From: Bacteroidaceae bacterium
GTDB taxonomy: Bacteria > Bacteroidota > Bacteroidia > Bacteroidales > Bacteroidaceae
Direction: 5' to 3'
DNA: 8,944 nt
Assembly: GCA_028707655.1 (NCBI GenBank)
Contig: JAQWAN010000067.1
Span: 1 to 8,944 of the forward strand
A program made the position numbers and the translations under genes. Positions 7,428-8,944 of this stretch are shown piece after piece (positions within the stretch are counted from its first letter, which is position 1; each line of letters starts with the position of its first letter). The notes beneath the pieces are model-generated. The model did not search any database, was not told the origin of the DNA, and saw nothing but the letters and a program-made list of their open reading frames with translations.

Positions 7428-7862
7428 ATGAAAGTCAAAGATACATTAACCTATTTAAAGGCGCACGATATTAAACCATCGGCACAACGTTTGGCTATCA
7501 TGAATTATTTATTGACACATTCTAATCATCCTACCGTAGAGGTTATCTACCAAGCTCTATCTACAAAAATGCCAACTTTATCACGAACCACCGTTTATAA
7601 CACGTTAAAGTTGTTTGTAGGTCATGGTGCATCTCTATCCTTAACGATAGATGACCAGCAACAAAGCTTTGATGGAGATACCTCTCTACATGCTCATTTC
7701 TTATGTACTAGATGTGGTAAGATTTACGATTTACCTATGGACGACTCTTTTAAGAATCAGTTGGGTAAAACAGTAGAGGGGCATATTGTAACCGAGCTAC
7801 ACCAATATTATAAAGGTGTTTGTGCAACATGTATAAAAAACGAAATAAAAAGTTTGAAATAA
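7428..7862 (+). CDS. perR: Fur-family peroxide-responsive repressor, PerR type
   Basis: This 144-residue regulator has an N-terminal winged helix (about 1-80, recognition region SRTTVYNTLKLF at 52-63) and a C-terminal metal and dimerisation domain. Two CxxC pairs, Cys93/Cys96 and Cys132/Cys135, would hold the structural zinc. The regulatory metal site of B. subtilis PerR (His37, Asp85, His91, His93, Asp104) is matched by His34, Asp82, His88, His90 and Asp101, all shifted by exactly 3. Asp101, where Fur proteins usually have Glu, is the residue that favours PerR over Fur: with Fe(II) bound, such proteins sense H2O2 by oxidation of the site histidines. The gene precedes a rubrerythrin by 25 bp and carries a PerR-box-like repeat in its leader, which supports the assignment and suggests autoregulation. 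A general Fur or Zur role is less likely but not excluded from sequence alone. Confidence 0.9.
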   Translation: MKVKDTLTYLKAHDIKPSAQRLAIMNYLLTHSNHPTVEVIYQALSTKMPTLSRTTVYNTLKLFVGHGASLSLTIDDQQQSFDGDTSLHAHFLCTRCGKIYDLPMDDSFKNQLGKTVEGHIVTELHQYYKGVCATCIKNEIKSLK

Positions 7863-7887
7863 CTTATTAATTAATAGAATAAAATTG

Positions 7888-8436
7888 ATGAAAAAATTTA
7901 TTTGTACAGTATGTGGTTATGTTCACGAGGGTGACACACCACCAGAGAGATGTCCACAGTGTAATGTTCCTGCTTCTAAGTTTAAAGAATTAGTTGCTAC
8001 AGATTCCCTTGAATTTGTTGCAGAACATACCGTAGGTGTGGCTAAAGGATGCGACGAAGAGATGATTAAGGATTTAAATGCACACTTCACTGGCGAATGC
8101 TCAGAAGTAGGTATGTATTTAGCTATGAGTCGCCAAGCAGACCGAGAGGGTTATCCTGAAATAGCGGAAGCCTTTAAACGTTATGCTTTTGAAGAAGCAG
8201 AGCATGCCTCTAAGTTTGCCGAGTTACTTGGCGATGTTGTTTGGGATACTAAAACAAATTTAGAGAAACGCATGCAAGCAGAATCGGGTGCTTGTGCCGA
8301 TAAATTCCGTATTGCTAAGCGTGCTAAAGAACTTAATCTAGATGCTATTCACGATACCGTTCACGAAATGGCTAGAGACGAAGCGCGTCATGGAAAAGGT
8401 TTTGAAGGTTTGTTTAATCGTTATTTTAAGAAATAA
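7888..8436 (+). CDS. rbr: Reverse-type rubrerythrin (rubredoxin-like domain first, then di-iron ferritin-like domain)
   Basis: Rubrerythrins reduce hydrogen peroxide to water in anaerobic and microaerophilic cells, with electrons passing through an iron-sulfur-free rubredoxin centre to a di-iron site. Here the rubredoxin-like centre is N-terminal: Cys6, Cys9, Cys22 and Cys25 (CTVCGYVHEG, CPQC). The four-helix domain covers about 55-180 with candidate di-iron ligands Glu70 and Glu73 (TGECSEVGMY), Glu103 and His106 (EEAEH), and Glu160, Glu165 and His168 (HEMARDEARH). Classical rubrerythrin has the opposite order, so this is the reverse form known from clostridia. I take ATG 7888 (182 residues); the TTG just before it at 7885 is in frame but less likely. 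No promoter is seen in the 25-bp gap after perR, and a terminator follows the stop, so perR and rbr form a two-gene operon probably induced by peroxide. Confidence 0.93.
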   Translation: MKKFICTVCGYVHEGDTPPERCPQCNVPASKFKELVATDSLEFVAEHTVGVAKGCDEEMIKDLNAHFTGECSEVGMYLAMSRQADREGYPEIAEAFKRYAFEEAEHASKFAELLGDVVWDTKTNLEKRMQAESGACADKFRIAKRAKELNLDAIHDTVHEMARDEARHGKGFEGLFNRYFKK

Positions 8437-8457
8437 TTAAGGTTCGATTTTGGTTTT

Positions 8458-8492
8458 AAAAGCTGTTTCAATTATTGAAACAGCTTTTTTTT
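8458..8492 (+). terminator. Rho-independent terminator of the perR-rbr operon
   Basis: A perfect 14-bp stem (8458-8471 with 8475-8488) closes a 3-nt loop and runs into a T-tract (8485-8492, eight T). It begins 22 bp after the rubrerythrin stop. In the other direction the hairpin is followed by only four T residues, then AAAA, so it may also stop glmS transcripts arriving from the right, less efficiently. Confidence 0.92.
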
Positions 8493-8518
8493 GTTCTTTA
8501 TAAAGGGATAGGATAGTT

Positions 8519-8944
8519 CTATTCCACCGTTACTGATTTCGCCAGATTTCTAGGTTGGTCCACATTCAATCCTTTGCAAACAGCCACATGATAGGCCAGC
8601 ATTTGTAATGGAATAGTCGTGATAAGCGGGTCTAAACATTCAATGGTTTGGGGTAGTTCAATACAGAAATCGGCAATAGTTGCAATAGTGGTGTCTCCTT
8701 TAGTGACAATGGCTATAACCTTTCCTTTACGCGCTTTGATCTCTTGTATGTTACTAACCACCTTATCGTACATTCCATTTTGCGTTGCAATAACCACAAC
8801 CGGCATTTCTGTATCAATCAAGGCAATAGGGCCATGCTTCATTTCAGCAGCAGGATATCCTTCAGCGTGAATATAAGATATCTCTTTTAGTTTCAGCGCC
8901 CCCTCCAATGCCACGGGATATGCATAGCCACGTCCTAGATAGAT
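8519..8944 (-). CDS. glmS: Glutamine-fructose-6-phosphate aminotransferase (isomerizing), C-terminal 141 residues
   Basis: GlmS makes glucosamine-6-phosphate from fructose-6-phosphate and glutamine, the entry step to peptidoglycan and other amino sugars. The 5' end is beyond the window; the reading frame is open to the last base, so the GTG at 8914 is not a start. The fragment is the end of the second SIS (isomerase) domain: LGRGYAYPVALEGALKLKE, then HAEGYPAAEMKHGP, and the hallmark C-terminus DQPRNLAKSVTVE. Active-site residues of E. coli GlmS map as Glu488 to fragment Glu21, His504 to His37 and Lys603 to Lys136, all with an offset of 467, so there is no net insertion or deletion and the full protein should be near 608 residues. 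It converges with rbr; their stops are 82 bp apart with a hairpin terminator between. Confidence 0.96.
   Translation of the reverse strand: MYLGRGYAYPVALEGALKLKEISYIHAEGYPAAEMKHGPIALIDTEMPVVVIATQNGMYDKVVSNIQEIKARKGKVIAIVTKGDTTIATIADFCIELPQTIECLDPLITTIPLQMLAYHVAVCKGLNVDQPRNLAKSVTVE

Noticed and set aside
7865..7876. 12-bp palindrome TATTAATTAATA in the perR-rbr gap as a second operator
   Set aside because: It is made only of A and T in an AT-rich gap, lacks the TACAA/TTGTA half-sites, and no promoter is present there for it to control.
7885..7887. TTG as the rubrerythrin start
   Set aside because: An ATG follows immediately at 7888 and relatives begin M-K-x-F-x-CxxCGY; the TTG would add one residue only.
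8912..8914. GTG as the start of a short SIS-domain protein
   Set aside because: The frame stays open to base 8944 and encodes GlmS-like sequence (LGRGYAYP) upstream of the GTG; it is an internal valine of a cut-off glmS.

Overview
The window reads as an ordinary chromosomal segment of a member of the Bacteroidota, most likely order Bacteroidales. Four things point there: the fused two-domain HisB in a hisD-hisC-hisB run, a lipoprotein of the LruC family, promoters of the TTG / TAnnTTTG type in front of perR and (partly) nadE, and the lack of clear Shine-Dalgarno sequences. I cannot place it to genus. I see no mobile element, tRNA, rRNA or CRISPR array, and no gene cluster that looks like an undescribed system.

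Layout: positions 1-3066 (+) carry the 3' two thirds of hisD, then hisC and hisB, with gaps of 2 and 9 bp, clearly one histidine operon entered in its middle. Facing it, and separated by only 5 bp, is nadE on the minus strand (3072-5003), the glutamine-dependent NAD+ synthetase. Upstream of nadE (5004-5135) lie a promoter -7 element and the rho-independent terminator of the next minus-strand gene. That gene (5136-7199) encodes a 687-residue lipoprotein of the LruC/DUF4842 family, probably at the cell surface, of unknown function.

A 228-bp AT-rich divergent spacer (7200-7427) separates it from a plus-strand peroxide-response pair: a PerR-type Fur-family repressor (7428-7862) and, 25 bp on, a reverse-type rubrerythrin (7888-8436), closed by a 14-bp-stem terminator. 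Just downstream of the perR promoter is a dense set of inverted TACAA/TTGTA half-sites, including a 15-bp element close to the known PerR box, which suggests autoregulation and peroxide-inducible expression of the pair. The window ends inside glmS (minus strand, 8519-8944, last 141 residues), facing the rubrerythrin gene.

The genes serve separate purposes: histidine synthesis, NAD synthesis, envelope lipoprotein, peroxide defence and amino-sugar synthesis. The only functional unit with visible regulatory logic is perR plus rubrerythrin. The points most worth a second look are the perR operator cluster, the missing zinc-ligand set in the HisB phosphatase domain, and the LruC lipoprotein.
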